This document shows, piece by piece, positions 1-12,900 of a stretch of 64,000 bases of DNA. Position 1 is the stretch's first letter. Each line of letters opens with the position of its first letter. The translations under genes were made by a program, and so were the position numbers. The stretch comes from Acanthaster planci. Taxonomy: Eukaryota > Echinodermata > Asteroidea > Valvatida > Acanthasteridae. Where the stretch lies: assembly GCF_001949145.1 (NCBI RefSeq), contig NW_019091429.1, positions 781,251-845,250 on the forward strand, given 5' to 3'. Under the pieces are notes generated by a model. The model was not told the DNA's origin. It did not search any database and worked only from the letters and a program-made list of their open reading frames with translations.

Positions 1-1890
1 ATATCAAGTCTGTAGGATTGTAGACTTATCATTGTAAACAGCAGCCAAACCATACATACATGGACCCTTTCCCTATACTTACTCGACACAAAAAGATGGT
101 TAACTATATTAGAATTAATATATCGACCAGACAGGAAAATTTAAAAAGTCCGATATATTCGTTGTGTTCGTCGTGTAACTCAAGTTTATGTTAATTTCTA
201 ATGAGATACATGTAATGTCAAACCAAAATGTGTGACGTGATCTAAACATGACATTTTGAGGAAAACTTTGATATGAGCTAATATTTCCAACACTTCATTG
301 AAGAACTACTGTTCCGGGCAAGCTACAAGCTAAAAATTGGACATTTGGGGGCGAAGATAAAGTAAGCTTTTTATACACCAGAAAGGTAATTTGAACCCTA
401 TATCAATATAACGATGGTGGACGCTATGTTACTGTTTTTGCAAAGTAAGTCGAAAAAATGGAAATTAAACAACATTTCCAGAGCGTACGTGGGCACAAAG
501 GTCTGCTGTGGGTCTAACGTGCTAAAAAATTTTAACTCACAAGTATTGTCAGTCTGTGACCATATTAATAGATTGCCAAAAATAAAGCTCAGTGAAACGA
601 GAGAACTAATTTTCGGCCTAGAAAAACACCTGCCCCCAAAAAAAGACAGTTAAGAGAGGTACTGCGAAACGTCTGCACTTTATTGCAGACAATACATTTG
701 CTTTGAACCAACTCATTCTGTTCTTGCCAACATGGTATATGAATTTCGTAAAGCGAACATGTTTCAATCAACAACTGCCAACAAAATTAGGCAATTAAGC
801 CCACAGATACCAGAAGCGGCCAGTTCTTAGCTGGGCTCGCCAGCAGCTTACGAAATGTATGAAGCCCATCTAATCAAGGAACCTTCGAGGACACGGAATC
901 TCTGAGCGCATGCTGTAGGCACCGCACACTGAGAGGCAATTTATTGAGGTAACTTGTGCACCACCCAAACGCTAGAGGTGTGGTTTTCTTCACGAGTCGC
1001 GTGGTAATTAGGACACATTATACAATAGCTCATGTGGAAAACGTTAGCGTTCCGCTGCGACCGCGTGATGAGGATGACAAGGCACTGTTGCGGGTGGCCT
1101 TTGGAGCGCAGAATTTTTGAGCTAAGCTCTGTACAGTTCCACTCCGCATCCGTTCGCATCTGCGTCTACTCTACATGATTTATCAGTTGTGGATGGGGGT
1201 AGGAAGATTTTGAACATCTCCTTCCATTCAGCTGACAATCACACTTTACTTCACATAAAACAAAAAGGTTGGCAATAATAAATGAAACGCTGCAATTCCC
1301 TAATTTGTTTACGAAATGTGCGAGAATACACGAGAAAGCCTAATAATTGTAAACATTTTCCAGGGGCACACCCAGTCCTCTCCCCCACAGCGGGAACGTA
1401 CCATCGAACATCCAACCAGCCGCTTACACATCCCATTAAATCCTCAGTTCGTGAAAGCCCCATCCACCCCATTTTATTTTTAGAGTCATGGCGTTCGCGT
1501 ATACCCTCATAACAGATCAAAGCACATTTTTTAATATACCGTACCAACCTTCTCAAAAAGAGATTTGAAACCCAAAATGCTGCCTGACATTAGGATTTAA
1601 ATATTTTTTCCCAATATAAAAGGACATAGCTGTTTGTTCCTGTTAACTTACACTTTTTAAGTCAGCATATAAAAAGGGATTTTTAATGATGTGCAACAAT
1701 AACTGCCAAATTCGCTTTTCGAATAAAACACTACCCCGATAAATGACTGCATCGAGAATTGTATCAATAAGGAAATAAATCAATGCACCATTAATCGATC
1801 AGTCCATCATGTTTTGTTCAAGCAAATGTTATGTCACTACGTGAACAAATCCAGGAGTAATTTTTTAAATGCTGAAATTATTTTCTCTCC
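1..1890. other. AT-rich non-coding stretch, nothing recognised
   Basis: Several 60-100 codon open frames occur on both strands (for example plus 414-653 and minus 941-1,159), but none has a recognisable motif, a consistent exon structure or a composition unlike its surroundings. No tRNA, repeat array or inverted repeat was seen. Confidence 0.4.
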
Positions 1891-1899
1891 TGTTTTTAT

Positions 1900-2070
1900 T
1901 TATTTGTGGTCGACTCGAATTAACTCGAAGTAAATATTTGACTCGACTCGGCTCGAATGGTTGCCCACTGACTTGACTTGACTGAGTCACAATGTTGAAA
2001 TGAGCTGACTCGACTTGAGTTACACAAATTAGTGACTCGTTACAATTCTGCCGTACACCATCACTTTTGC
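1900..2070 (-). repeat. Degenerate ACTCG/GAGTC repeat block, hAT-end-like
   Basis: The segment is built of variants of ACTCGACT and ACTTGACT repeated about a dozen times. Read on the minus strand it begins near 2,064 with GGTGTACGGC and runs into GAGTCAC and GAGTCGAGTC units. Short GAGTC/ACTCG subterminal repeats behind a GGTGTA-type start are a common design of hAT transposon ends, so this is probably one end of a decayed hAT element. No matching second end and no 8-bp target duplication were found. It resembles, without being clearly homologous to, the ACTCG blocks of the hAT element at 49.6-50.1 kb. A simple degenerate minisatellite is the alternative. Confidence 0.45.
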
Positions 2071-2075
2071 GTATG

Positions 2076-5000
2076 ATCATGTCCCGCACAATCCACATGG
2101 AGTTATAGTACGAATCACTCGTCCCACACAGGAGTAATTCATCGAATTTGGCTTTACATCACATTCCAAAAATACGAACAATTTCAATAGACGACCAATG
2201 TCCGTTAGCCAAACACTGAGAAACATGCGACTGTCATGCATCTGATTAAACATTATTCAACTCTTTAGGAATCAAACAACATTATAAGTACTCCAGGTTG
2301 TGAAAGGTGCATAACAAAATGTTTGCAATGCTCATCAATGAAAAGTAAAAGAGTGCCTTCCTCTCAATTGGGTTTTGTTTTTTCCAAGCCTCCCTTGAAA
2401 CAAAAACCGAAATTAAACGAGAAGCAAAGTGTTTGTCTTAACAATAAAAGTATCTGAGTGTTGACCCTACAGTCAGAAAATGATTGAGTCAAACTGAGAA
2501 CAGCGATCCTCGCAGACTAAAGCAAACACCAGAATTGCATTGGCTTGGATGTGGACTACGGCGGCACTAATCTAATTTGACCAATATTGTCTCGATGCCT
2601 TCTAAGTTAATTCGATTTAGGCAACGTTCAGCGAGAATGTGTTGGCAGACTTGATGCGTTACCTGGCAAAATGAGAAGAAAATCACACAGTAGGAAAATG
2701 CTCAGAACAGCGCAAACCGAATACACATTGTAACAGAGAGACACCTGCACAGTTCCAGTAATCTGGACTTTTCGATGAATAAATAAAAGGTTCAGTAATG
2801 AGTAATGACAGTGCAAGGGCATATTACCAAATGTAACCTATTTTACAGGTAAAACTGATTTACGTCTTTTTAATTCACTCAGTGTAATTTTTAAGACTTT
2901 CATACAAACAGTCCTTCGGTGGATATGATGTAAAGTGGACAATGCTCTCCAAAAGAGGCATTTTTTAATGCGAAGAGAGGACGGCATTGCGAATTGTTTC
3001 ATTTCTTTCATTTCAAAGTGTGTAAAACGTCCAAAATTTTAGTGCGACGCCTCAGAAAGAGCAGAAAGATTACAACAGAAAAAAGTGCTTCCAACAAATT
3101 TGGTTCGGATCCACACGTGAACAGTCACACAGCCATTGTATCATACAATGACGTACCGGTACAGATTTGACAGCTATAATGAAATGATAACTAACAATCC
3201 AAATTGTAGTAAGATATTCATTTATACTTAAATCGTAACGCATTCTACCGGTAGTGACCCAAAAGCATGCTGATGCGAAAGAGAACTTAAGACTCCAGCT
3301 AAAGCAGTCCTTTCCATGTGTTGTCACTTGCTATTGAAAAAAAAGAGTAGTAATTGAAAAGATGTAGAATGCTGCTTGTTTCGGTTGTGTTATACGGTTA
3401 GTGGAAGAAGGCAATCTGACGTTATTTCCAAACCTTTCATAAACAGTAATACGACCATCATACTGACTTATTGTAACCTGTCCTTTCTTGGGATCACTGG
3501 CTTCAGCAACCTATTTTCAGTCAGTAAAGTCCCTAGAGGAGCCATCATCGCAACCAATGTGTGGTCCTAAAAAGTCACTCAACTATGCCCTTGCAGGGCC
3601 AAAACTACAAACGCTCACACGTGCTAGCGTACGTCGATCATTACTCAACATGCGGAAAAAGCTGCCTTTGTTTTAACAGGCTTGAATTTTGCATAACAGT
3701 TTAGTGGCTGGGATTGCCTGGCCCGTGTGCCGGTTACAGGGAAGCCGCCTGTCTCAACTGTCATTCACGGAGTCATTAGGCTAATGGATCCTGCAAAAAC
3801 AAAATCCAAGAAAAGAATCGCAAGAACACAAAGTGTAAATGCTATAGGCACACGACACTGCATTTGAAGAACGACTACTTTGGAGCGGCTGGGCGTATAG
3901 TTTCATCGCGTGTACGGTACGGGGCTAATCTTACTTCAATGATTAAAGATGGGTGAGCTGCAAACCGTTTCTCCTTTACCACTGTAGCCCAGAGCACATC
4001 TTATCTAAACTCACCGCATACAAAGAGTTTGCTCGTTTCAAAAAGCATTTGAATAAATGCAAATCTGTTCTCCTTCCTGATCAATCATAGCTATGAGCAT
4101 TGCACTCATTGTTTTGGGTCGAATTCTTTGGCATTGCTAACGAAAGTTGAATATGGTTTAACTTTTACATTATACAGTAGAAGCACGTAAGGCCTATGTT
4201 CTCCCGAATACGGAGGATTAGTGTGACACTCAAAATCGTACTGTGGTCAGTTTGCGTGCCAGCAAACCTGACTGCTCTCCAAAAACGCGAAAACCGACAG
4301 ACAATTGAAATTAACAAGTCGATTACAGCTGTATTGATAATACGACTTACAGATTTTTAAGCAGTCATCAATGGCAAATCGGGGTCTTGTTCATGAAAGA
4401 GAAGTTGAAGGCACCAAAGGAAAGGTCAAGCATTCTGGTAACCCTGGTCCGTCATCATTAATAATGCTATCTTTTTATGGACGATTCGAAATCAAAGGTT
4501 CATATTCTAAACAAACTAAACAAAATTTTGTCCGATAATGGCAATAATTTATGAGTTTAAACTTACAACCGTTGAAAGAAGTTTTAATCACACAATTACA
4601 AAATTGATGATACGTAAAAAGATCAATTTTGCTATACATATTAAATGAGCAGTTCAGATCACCTTCCAGATTTAACACCTAGTTTTTGAATTGAATGCAT
4701 GGAAAATGCGCCGTTTATTTTCTTGTTACATGTAAACTCATGGGGACAAAATTACAGTACAATGAAAAATGCCAATTTTTTAAACGCATGTACAAGGAGA
4801 TAAATTCACATGTAAAACACCGTTGGCACATTATTATTGTTGTATGTCCAGAAGTAAATCTTGTCAATAATCTTTTGTGCTGCCGGCGAAATATTGATTG
4901 CAAAATACAAAGACGAGTGATCTTTACATGCAGGAAACATATGGCGGCTTATATGACAATCTGCACGTTGTGGAGAAGTCATGGTCACTTCATAACAAAA

Positions 5001-8000
5001 ATAACATATGTATTTCCCGTGGTAACCCTGTGAAAGATCTACTTCGCCCTAATTAACAAAAGTTTTCTAAAACACTCCTTGCACAGAACCAAAGAGTTTG
5101 AAAATATTCCAAATCAATCAGTAATATATAGTAAATGAAGTAATTTGTACTGAACATAGATTCTTAATCCCTTTATTGGGTCTATAGATTGCATGTCCAC
5201 ACAATATGGTCCTTTGCGTGTATATGGGGTAATGGTTCAATATTGTGTTTAGCACAACACGATATTTCAGCCGATTATGCAGCTCATAATGCGATTTGTA
5301 CAAAGAAAAGCACCATTGACTGGCGTTCTTTTGTATGAAAGCAGGTCGCGATCGAAAGGGGATCAGGTCGGATCTCCTGAACCGAAAAAGTCGACCGAAG
5401 CGACACCCTGTTCACACTGATGGTGGGAAGAAATGTACGTAGAGAGTCATTTGGACAATGTTTGTCGGTATCTTTGACTGTGGACCGCAACTCATGCAGG
5501 GAGCGGGTGGCATGTGTAGTGCGGTATGGTCTACTACGGCATTGCATGCGCTACATGGGGTATCGCCTGCTTATGCCTGACTTCCCTTAATCCGGCTATT
5601 CTGGCTACGATATTAGAAGAACACGTCAAGCATCTGTTTGCCACTAGACACTGAGTTACAATAAAGTCACCAAAAGCCAAAAAGAAGCCTTAAAAATTCC
5701 CGTCTTTTTGCGGTGATTGTCATTTTGAGACGAGGTAGTCCTAGATACACTGATCATTTTGAAAAACAATGCCGTACTTGTCAAAAGGTAGAGTAAAGAA
5801 CCAAAAGGCTAGTGCCTAAAATTTGGACCTGAATGAATGGGCAGTAGAAGAATCTTATGAAAGACATCTAACACAATTCTGATATTGGATTTATGTCATA
5901 AAGTGATACACGTAATCGAAAAATACATAATACAGGCTATTCTAACATGGATATAAGGAAAGCTCAAATGACGGTGCAGAGTTTAAACAATGAGATTCAC
6001 TAACAGTTATGCGAGAATATGCTCATTACATTTGTCTATAGCCAACTACTTAATCAGCGGACATCAACAACACTTTCAACACAAAAGAAATTTGATGTCA
6101 CATTGTACTGGGAAAATATAACCGCTTCGTTCATTTTCCTGTTCAACTCTTAATAATAAAGATCAAACTGTTAATAACAAACTCAAATTGTCTCGATATT
6201 TCAGTGATCATGACAACTCCGACTCTTGTTCTGTTTTCCTTTTATTAATAACTTTGTTACCTGCATCAAGCAAAAACACCAGACCAATTTCATTTGGTAT
6301 TTTCCTTCATTTAAAATGATAATAGTTGCAGTTTTCAGTCTAATTGTAAAGGATGAGACTACTGTTTATCTTACTTGAAGCTGAGCTTTAAAATTGGTGA
6401 GCTGTATGATTTGCAATGGAGACGAGTCTTTGCATGTACAGTGGAACAAGCCAGAAGATCACTGGATTATTACCTCTTATCAACATACGTTCTAGAGAGC
6501 CGAATTCTTTTCACATCAGATTATATCATTAAAAAGACAGCGAGTTATTTGTTAATTATATGTTAAGCTGGGCATCTACAAACTTAGCAACGGAACGTTC
6601 TCGAAAATTCAACATTTGTCAAGACAAAGGTGCTAGATGTCATGTCACACCGTTATGATAGCGACAGACTACCAAGTATAATCTGCCATCAGCCTAAGTG
6701 CCCACTGTAGCCACGTGTTCGTCCGTGAAGCAACAGAAGTGGGCCGTCTAGTCTTGATCGTTCCCTGGTGAAATGGGAATTACTGGACAACGGCAAAAGT
6801 GTGAAAAAATCTCCCTATGTATCATCGTAAAATTTTAATGCGTTCAAAGACCGTGGTGTTTGACCAACAAGATTTTTGTCACTCTCTCTCTCTCCCTTTT
6901 CTAAAGAAGATTACTGAAGACTCTCATTTGTTTTTGCTCAAAGAAGCAAACTACACCAGCGAGCATCTATGTTTGTTAACAGGAGCCTATTCATTCTCCT
7001 TCAGAATTCTTCCAGAAATTAAGGTATCGCATCGTTATCCATCGTTATATTAACATGTGAGATGAAAACTACTCAGGATTTCGACCCCTCATGATATGAT
7101 CTTACAGCAACATCGAAAATGAAAAGGCTGTAGTGGAGCCATTTCTGCGATATTATGTGTGTGATTATTCTTCATTTGCTCATTTTTTTGCTGTGAATAT
7201 TAAAGTCAAAATTGCAAAAATTACAAGCATATCAATATTTAGTGTCCTTTGTTACCGGCAAATAATTCCGGGTAAGACCGATGTTCTCGGCTAAACTGCC
7301 TGTACATTGATGTAGCAATGCATTGGCACTTCCGTTACCATATACAAGACACAAATTCTAGTCATTGATGAAAAATGCGTAAATACTAGCATAACTTTAA
7401 ATTAACCGGTCATTTTTGTAAAGCTAGACTATTGAAATTTAATTTATCCTTCCTTTTTAAGAAAAAAAAGATGGCAGCATTTGATGTCTCTTCATTTGCA
7501 GGGATCGATGACCTCCCGTTCAAAAGAAGTACAATTCTATATCATGAGAGAACGGGTTCAGAAAGCAAACTGAATAATATCAAATAGAACACGACTCTAT
7601 AACTACCGAAATGATCAAGTGTAATGTAAACTAACTGGAACCATTTAAGTTTACTTGCTGAAATTCTTACCCAATAAAGTCGTTTGTAGATTGTGTCTGC
7701 TAAGAGAATGGCATGGACCGTTCTTGAATAAGTTCAGGGATGAAATGCATGCTAGCAAGTTACAAACCGGACATGCTCCATGATGCCGTGCGAATCATGA
7801 CGATGTGTGCGAACCAAGTGACTAAATTTGGCCAACTGAATCCAATATTAAGGTTACCATATTGAATGTCTGATGCGTTTTAGCGTATTATCCAATGCCT
7901 GTGCCCGTTTGCTAGATCAGCACCATCGCCTTAATTGGCAAAGGGGATCGCAATTTACTAAAGTGGCCTGCCATGCTAATGTCGTGCTTGGTGCGCCAAA

Positions 8001-8040
8001 AACTAATTTGGTCCAAACAAATAACCAATAGATAAATGAT
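2076..8040. other. Long AT-rich non-coding interval
   Basis: No gene, RNA or transposon is recognisable. Visible items are a short (TC)n tract near 6,885-6,897 and scattered short open frames of up to about 112 codons (plus 4,695-5,033) with no domain. Intronic or intergenic DNA cannot be told apart. Confidence 0.4.
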
Positions 8041-8049
8041 GGAAGGACA

Positions 8050-9061
8050 TTATGAAAAATTCAAAAGGTTGATGAAGCACGGCTGAGACGTGTGATGGTG
8101 CCCACCTTGTTTGAGAAGACTGTACAGCATCTCCTGTGTGCTAAGCTTAGCCATTGCTCGATCACAACAAACTAGTTTTCCTTTTGGCAGATTTGAAGAT
8201 GCTTGAGAATCCACAGAGAAGCAGGTGAATATTGTGGGAGAGTTTCTGGTTCGTCTTCCTCCACAGAGATGAGAGAAAACGCCGTGCCCACACTGAAAAC
8301 GGTGATTTATCGGCAACCAGAACGATTGAGATAGCACGCGCATCTCTGGTCATTACTATGCATAAGCTGGGTTTCAATATGAACCGGAATCAAGCTATTG
8401 GTTCATCTTAGGCAGACTGCGTGTTGCGTCAAACCGTGCTCTGGGGTGACTTGTCCCGACCATTCAGCTCAGCATCTCGGCCAGTAGTGCGGAATAAAAC
8501 TCTGATTTTGTCTCCTTGCTTGTTATGGCGCTCAACACTTAGGTGATGCGAAAATTCTAGGGTTTCTAAGTAATGCAATAAACAGGCCTTTTCGGACTCG
8601 AAAATTTTGGGTAATGCACCTGATTCAATTAAAGAAGCGAGAGTCGGAAACGGCGGGGATGCCCGATCGATCTTAGACCCTTGTGCTCTCTTTGCATTTT
8701 TCTCACGGAACATCGAAAGTCAACCATGCGATATTTGACGCTAAAACGCCAAGGAAATTACTGTAAAAAACGTCATTTCGTGTGTAGGGGCCTTCAATCT
8801 ATTGTACACTATCGCCTATTACGTAATTATGCTTTTTAACTTATCAATGATTTTTATGTAAGCAAGTGATTCCTGGGAGTTGGTTATGTCAACTCGTATA
8901 ATTCTGTCATTTTGAACCTTGTCAGTAGCAAGAAATCTGGTCACAGATGAACCAAGGTAAACCGTAGTCTCCCTACCCAAGTTCCTCACAACGGCTTTCC
9001 TTGTCCTTACAGCACGGCGCCAAGGGAAATCAACCAAAGTACCCAGGCCTTGCCTGCTCAT
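8050..9061 (-). other. Cluster of minus-strand open frames, possible exons of an unknown gene
   Basis: Three minus-strand frames lie close together: 8,819-9,061 (80 codons), 8,429-8,713 (94 codons) and 8,050-8,343 (97 codons). The middle one has a protein-like mix of charged and hydrophobic residues, and its DNA looks richer in GC than the surroundings. A pyrimidine run ending TTTTTTACAG lies just upstream of it on the minus strand and could be a splice acceptor. No family is recognised. Each frame is short enough to occur by chance in 64 kb, so this is a pointer rather than a gene call. Confidence 0.15.
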
Positions 9062-9749
9062 TCAGCTGGTAAGTCATACAAACGGCAACAAAAACTTCAT
9101 TATCTTGTAAAAGAATGCACATACATCAGCCTTTTACCTGTTATATTGTATGTGCTCCTGACGCTTGTATATAAAGAGTAAAATGGCAATTCTTTAGAAA
9201 GGCTTTTAAGTTCACTCTCATCGGATAAACTCATTGTAAAGTTATTATTTCTTGATTCTGTGTTTCATTTGTTGTCATGACGTTTTAGACTTTTAATTGA
9301 GACATTTTGCTCTAAACAGGTCTGTCGTTGCCACTGCTCACATGAAAACGGAAACCAAACCTCTTTCTGTATGTTAAAAACAGTGGCTACAATAGCAACT
9401 CCATGGAACTAAACCTATTATTTCACATCAGTGTATTGAAGTATAAGTAAATACCCCAAATATTGCACAAATAATATTATACACTAATCCGAATTCTTGA
9501 ATATTTGTATATGGTATTTTAGGGAAGGAAAAAAGACAAAGTGAGAACAAAATGAAAGATTCTACCTGTGTATCCTTATTGATGTGATTATTTCATTATT
9601 CCCTTGGTACAATTAGCTGTGGGTGATAATTTATTTAGATGTATAAATATAGCAGCAAGGATGACAAGTCGCAAGTGTATGTAGAACTGCTTTACCCTGA
9701 ATGCTTCATAATAATAATGACTATTGTGGTCGACAGCCAGTAATGATAG

Positions 9750-9959
9750 TCAAGTGTCCCCACAGCGTCAGGTGGGTTGCGAGGTGCACGCACTGCGCAA
9801 GCGTGTATGCAACAGCTTTGTAATGGCACTGAAACGATTTTCCTCGGGCCATACACAACGTGTGTTGGCGACAAAAATGAGTGGCCCATGGTTGATTTTA
9901 CTCTTACCAACAACGAGGCGGTGTTAACATTTCCGGGTGTCGAGTGCTACTGCAAATAG
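9750..9959 (+). CDS. Candidate terminal coding exon of a cysteine-rich, possibly secreted protein
   Basis: The frame is open from 9,750 and ends at TAG 9,957-9,959. A splice-acceptor-like TGTCCCCACAG ends at 9,765, so an exon could start at 9,766. The encoded segment has five cysteines (QAC, QLC, TTC, VEC, YC), an N-glycosylation sequon (NGT) and hydrophobic beta-like stretches such as WPMVDFTLTNNEAVLTFPG, then stops directly after CYCK. That pattern is typical of extracellular cysteine-rich modules, but I do not recognise the family. No start codon of a full gene or upstream exons were identified. A 73-codon frame also exists on the opposite strand over the same bases, so chance is not excluded. 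Confidence 0.25.
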   Translation, partial: SSVPTASGGLRGARTAQACMQQLCNGTETIFLGPYTTCVGDKNEWPMVDFTLTNNEAVLTFPGVECYCK

Positions 9960-12900
9960 AATCGATTGCTTGTACGAGTTTACAGAAGATCCACGACTTA
10001 ATGATTCCGTCAATATAGTCGAAGTACTACATTTATATACATACTTCCATTGCGTAGTTTATCAGTAGTGTTGGCCATAGGCGAATCTTACGACCGGGCT
10101 TCCATTGCTCGCCCACACCCCCTCCTCCCCCTCTTTCTCTGTCTCTCTGGGTTTTTTTTTTTCAGATTAAAACTAACTGACCATTCCGGGGTCCATTCTT
10201 TGAATTATGCACAGTAATAGCAAGGCTACTTCTCGATCGACAACAAAGGCTCAGTTCGAGACATGCCAGCTACAATCTCTATGGTACGAGCGTATTGTAG
10301 GAGAGTATGCAATCCGACGCTGAGTACGGTTGCACGGTTGCACGGTTGGTCAGATGGGAGGTCTGCTTGCTGTTGCAAAGCGGGAGCGCCGCGCACTGAC
10401 TCAGACGCATTAAGTTGATTAGTTTTCCCCAAATCGGTCGTGCTCGTAGCCTGCTCTATGATTACTCTACCCCGAAAATGTCATTATTGTGATTAGAAAT
10501 GAAACCGGCTCCTCTTAATTTAAGCGAGAGTATAATACCGTATTAGGGTTTCCAACAAGGGAGCTCAGGTGGGGCTGGATTGGGTCTAATCTCTTAGCAA
10601 GACAGTCAAAAGGACCACACGGCACTCCCTTTTAATCAAGCTGGGATAGTGATTCTTGACTGGATGCCTACACCGATCTGTCGCTTCATATGCATCGATC
10701 TTTGGCCAAAGCCTTACGGCACGTTTACGGACAAGATAAGCGACAGCTCACTCAAAAACAAAAGACACTAAATTTGTAATGAAAACGCTTCGAAACGTAG
10801 TTCAATTATAAACCAATTTGCATAGTGTAATGAGATTCAGTAGGGAGAAAGTCATTTCCGAACATGTATATACTTGTACTACCGAAGTGACTACATAAAG
10901 AACTAAAGGAACGTTAATTAATTATGATTAATTTCAAACATCAGTGGTTTCAAATCATCATTTTGGGGGGTTTTATTTAATCAAGAAAGAAAATTAAGTT
11001 TGAGTGTATGCGTGAAAGTCTAAAAGTAAAAGGTTTTCTTCCAAATCAGGTGTGCAAAATGTAAACCCTATACTTATTGAACCGTAATATGCAGAGACTC
11101 TGCTTGGATATTTTTCCTATTGATTTCGAAGGAAAGCACAACTGTTTAATATTTCGTTGAATGGCATCTTGAAAAGTATATCCTTTGTGTAAAACATTGC
11201 CTGTGCTTAATATCGCAGTGGTTTTATATTCATTCACGTTCAGCTAACATAAAAGTAAAATACAAATTTTAAATGACAAACCACACAAATTTTATTTTAA
11301 GAGCTGTGACTGCATCTATATTTTTGCATTTAAATGTAAGTGATTTCCACCATCGCAATGAATGTCGCTGCTTTCAGTGAATTGAATTATAGAAGGAGTA
11401 AGAAACGTTCATTGCATACAACAGTTTCATCAGAAATACTGGTCTTTTGCTTTGTGTGTGTAGCTGTCGATGGCCAATCATGAACAAAGCAAGCATTACG
11501 TGTGCTAATTGTTGTCAAGAATGATTATGATGTTTATTGAGCAAACTAAGCATCGCTCACATTATAATTGCAATAATTGAGAGCACTGTACAAATACTCT
11601 ACGGTATTAATGAGATGGAGTCTCCTATACAGCGAAACTATGACACGATGATCAATCAAGTCTGGTGCCGTTCCAGGCTACTGCGTTATTTCCACGCCCC
11701 TCACCTGTCCTTTGATGGCACTATTACGATCTGTCCATATTGTCATCCTCAAGCTACACAAGTACTCAGATATTATAATTCCATCTATATATTTCAAGCT
11801 CCAAGTCATATTTCACCAAAGCTCTTTCTTGCTCCAATTCGCCTTATTAAAACTTACAAATGTTCTCTGTCTATAACTTGTGCGAGTCTACTTGTGTTGG
11901 TTTTCTTAACATCAGGAAATTCGCCCATGAGACAAAAAAACAAAACTCACATTCAGTGAGAAGATGCGAATCACTAATGGAATGGTTAAGAAAAGGGATT
12001 TATGACAATTCGAAAAAGAGTAATTGGGATTCTTTTAATGAAAATACAAACGTTTATATATAACGAAGGCGTGAGCTTGACACCAAAGTCTAGATTTTGA
12101 TGCAGCAAAGCAAAAACAAACAAGATTTTTTACTTTCAAAGTGTCGTAGATTTCAAGTCACCTGCTTTTTTCTCGCTTACTAAGAGTACAAGCTATTTTC
12201 TATTTTTAAGAGTGAATGGCCAAAGACAAGCGGCAAAACTTTATCCGTCACTTTTGCACTTCAGCTGAAACTTTTTACTGATTGATTTTTTTTACTACAT
12301 AGTGAGCATAACAATATTCCATGTACAAGAACTGGGCTTGCTTGCATAAAAACACGCATTTTACAAACTGAACTTAACACATGTACAATCCAATTAAAAT
12401 GACAAGAAAACAATTAGAAATCTTAACAAACAATTAAAGCTTTCCACTAAGATATGTTGTGTAATATTAAAATGAATGATGTGGTCGTTTTGTTCGCCGC
12501 CTTGTGATTGGTATTTACATCTCGTCGAAAAAAGCTTACAAGTAGGGTGAGAGGCATCTGCGTGCAGTCACTGCACAAGCCCAATGCAGAGTTCGATGTC
12601 TGTAGATCTCAACTCGGTTCATCTCAACACATGCAATCCTAATCAACTACACGATCTGGTTTATTCTGCAGATCCACCGTTGGAGATTCTATACCAGGTG
12701 GTGATAGAAACTGTAAGAACACTCTTTATAAAAGAACATCATCACTTACATCACAGCTTCTCATGCGGCGAATAAAATACAATAATTACTTAGTCTTCTT
12801 GACACAGAAGTTAACATGTTCAACCCACGCTAAAGATCTCGAAATAAAATACCCGAAAATTTGAACACAGAAAGCCTCTCCTTCTCTTGTCCATACCTCT

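Noticed and set aside
5733-5750. A GAGGTAGT word as a possible let-7 precursor.
   Set aside because: Only eight bases match and there is no hairpin partner.
11537-11959. A 140-codon plus-strand frame.
   Set aside because: No motif, AT-rich composition and a length expected about once by chance in this window. An overlapping frame of similar quality exists.
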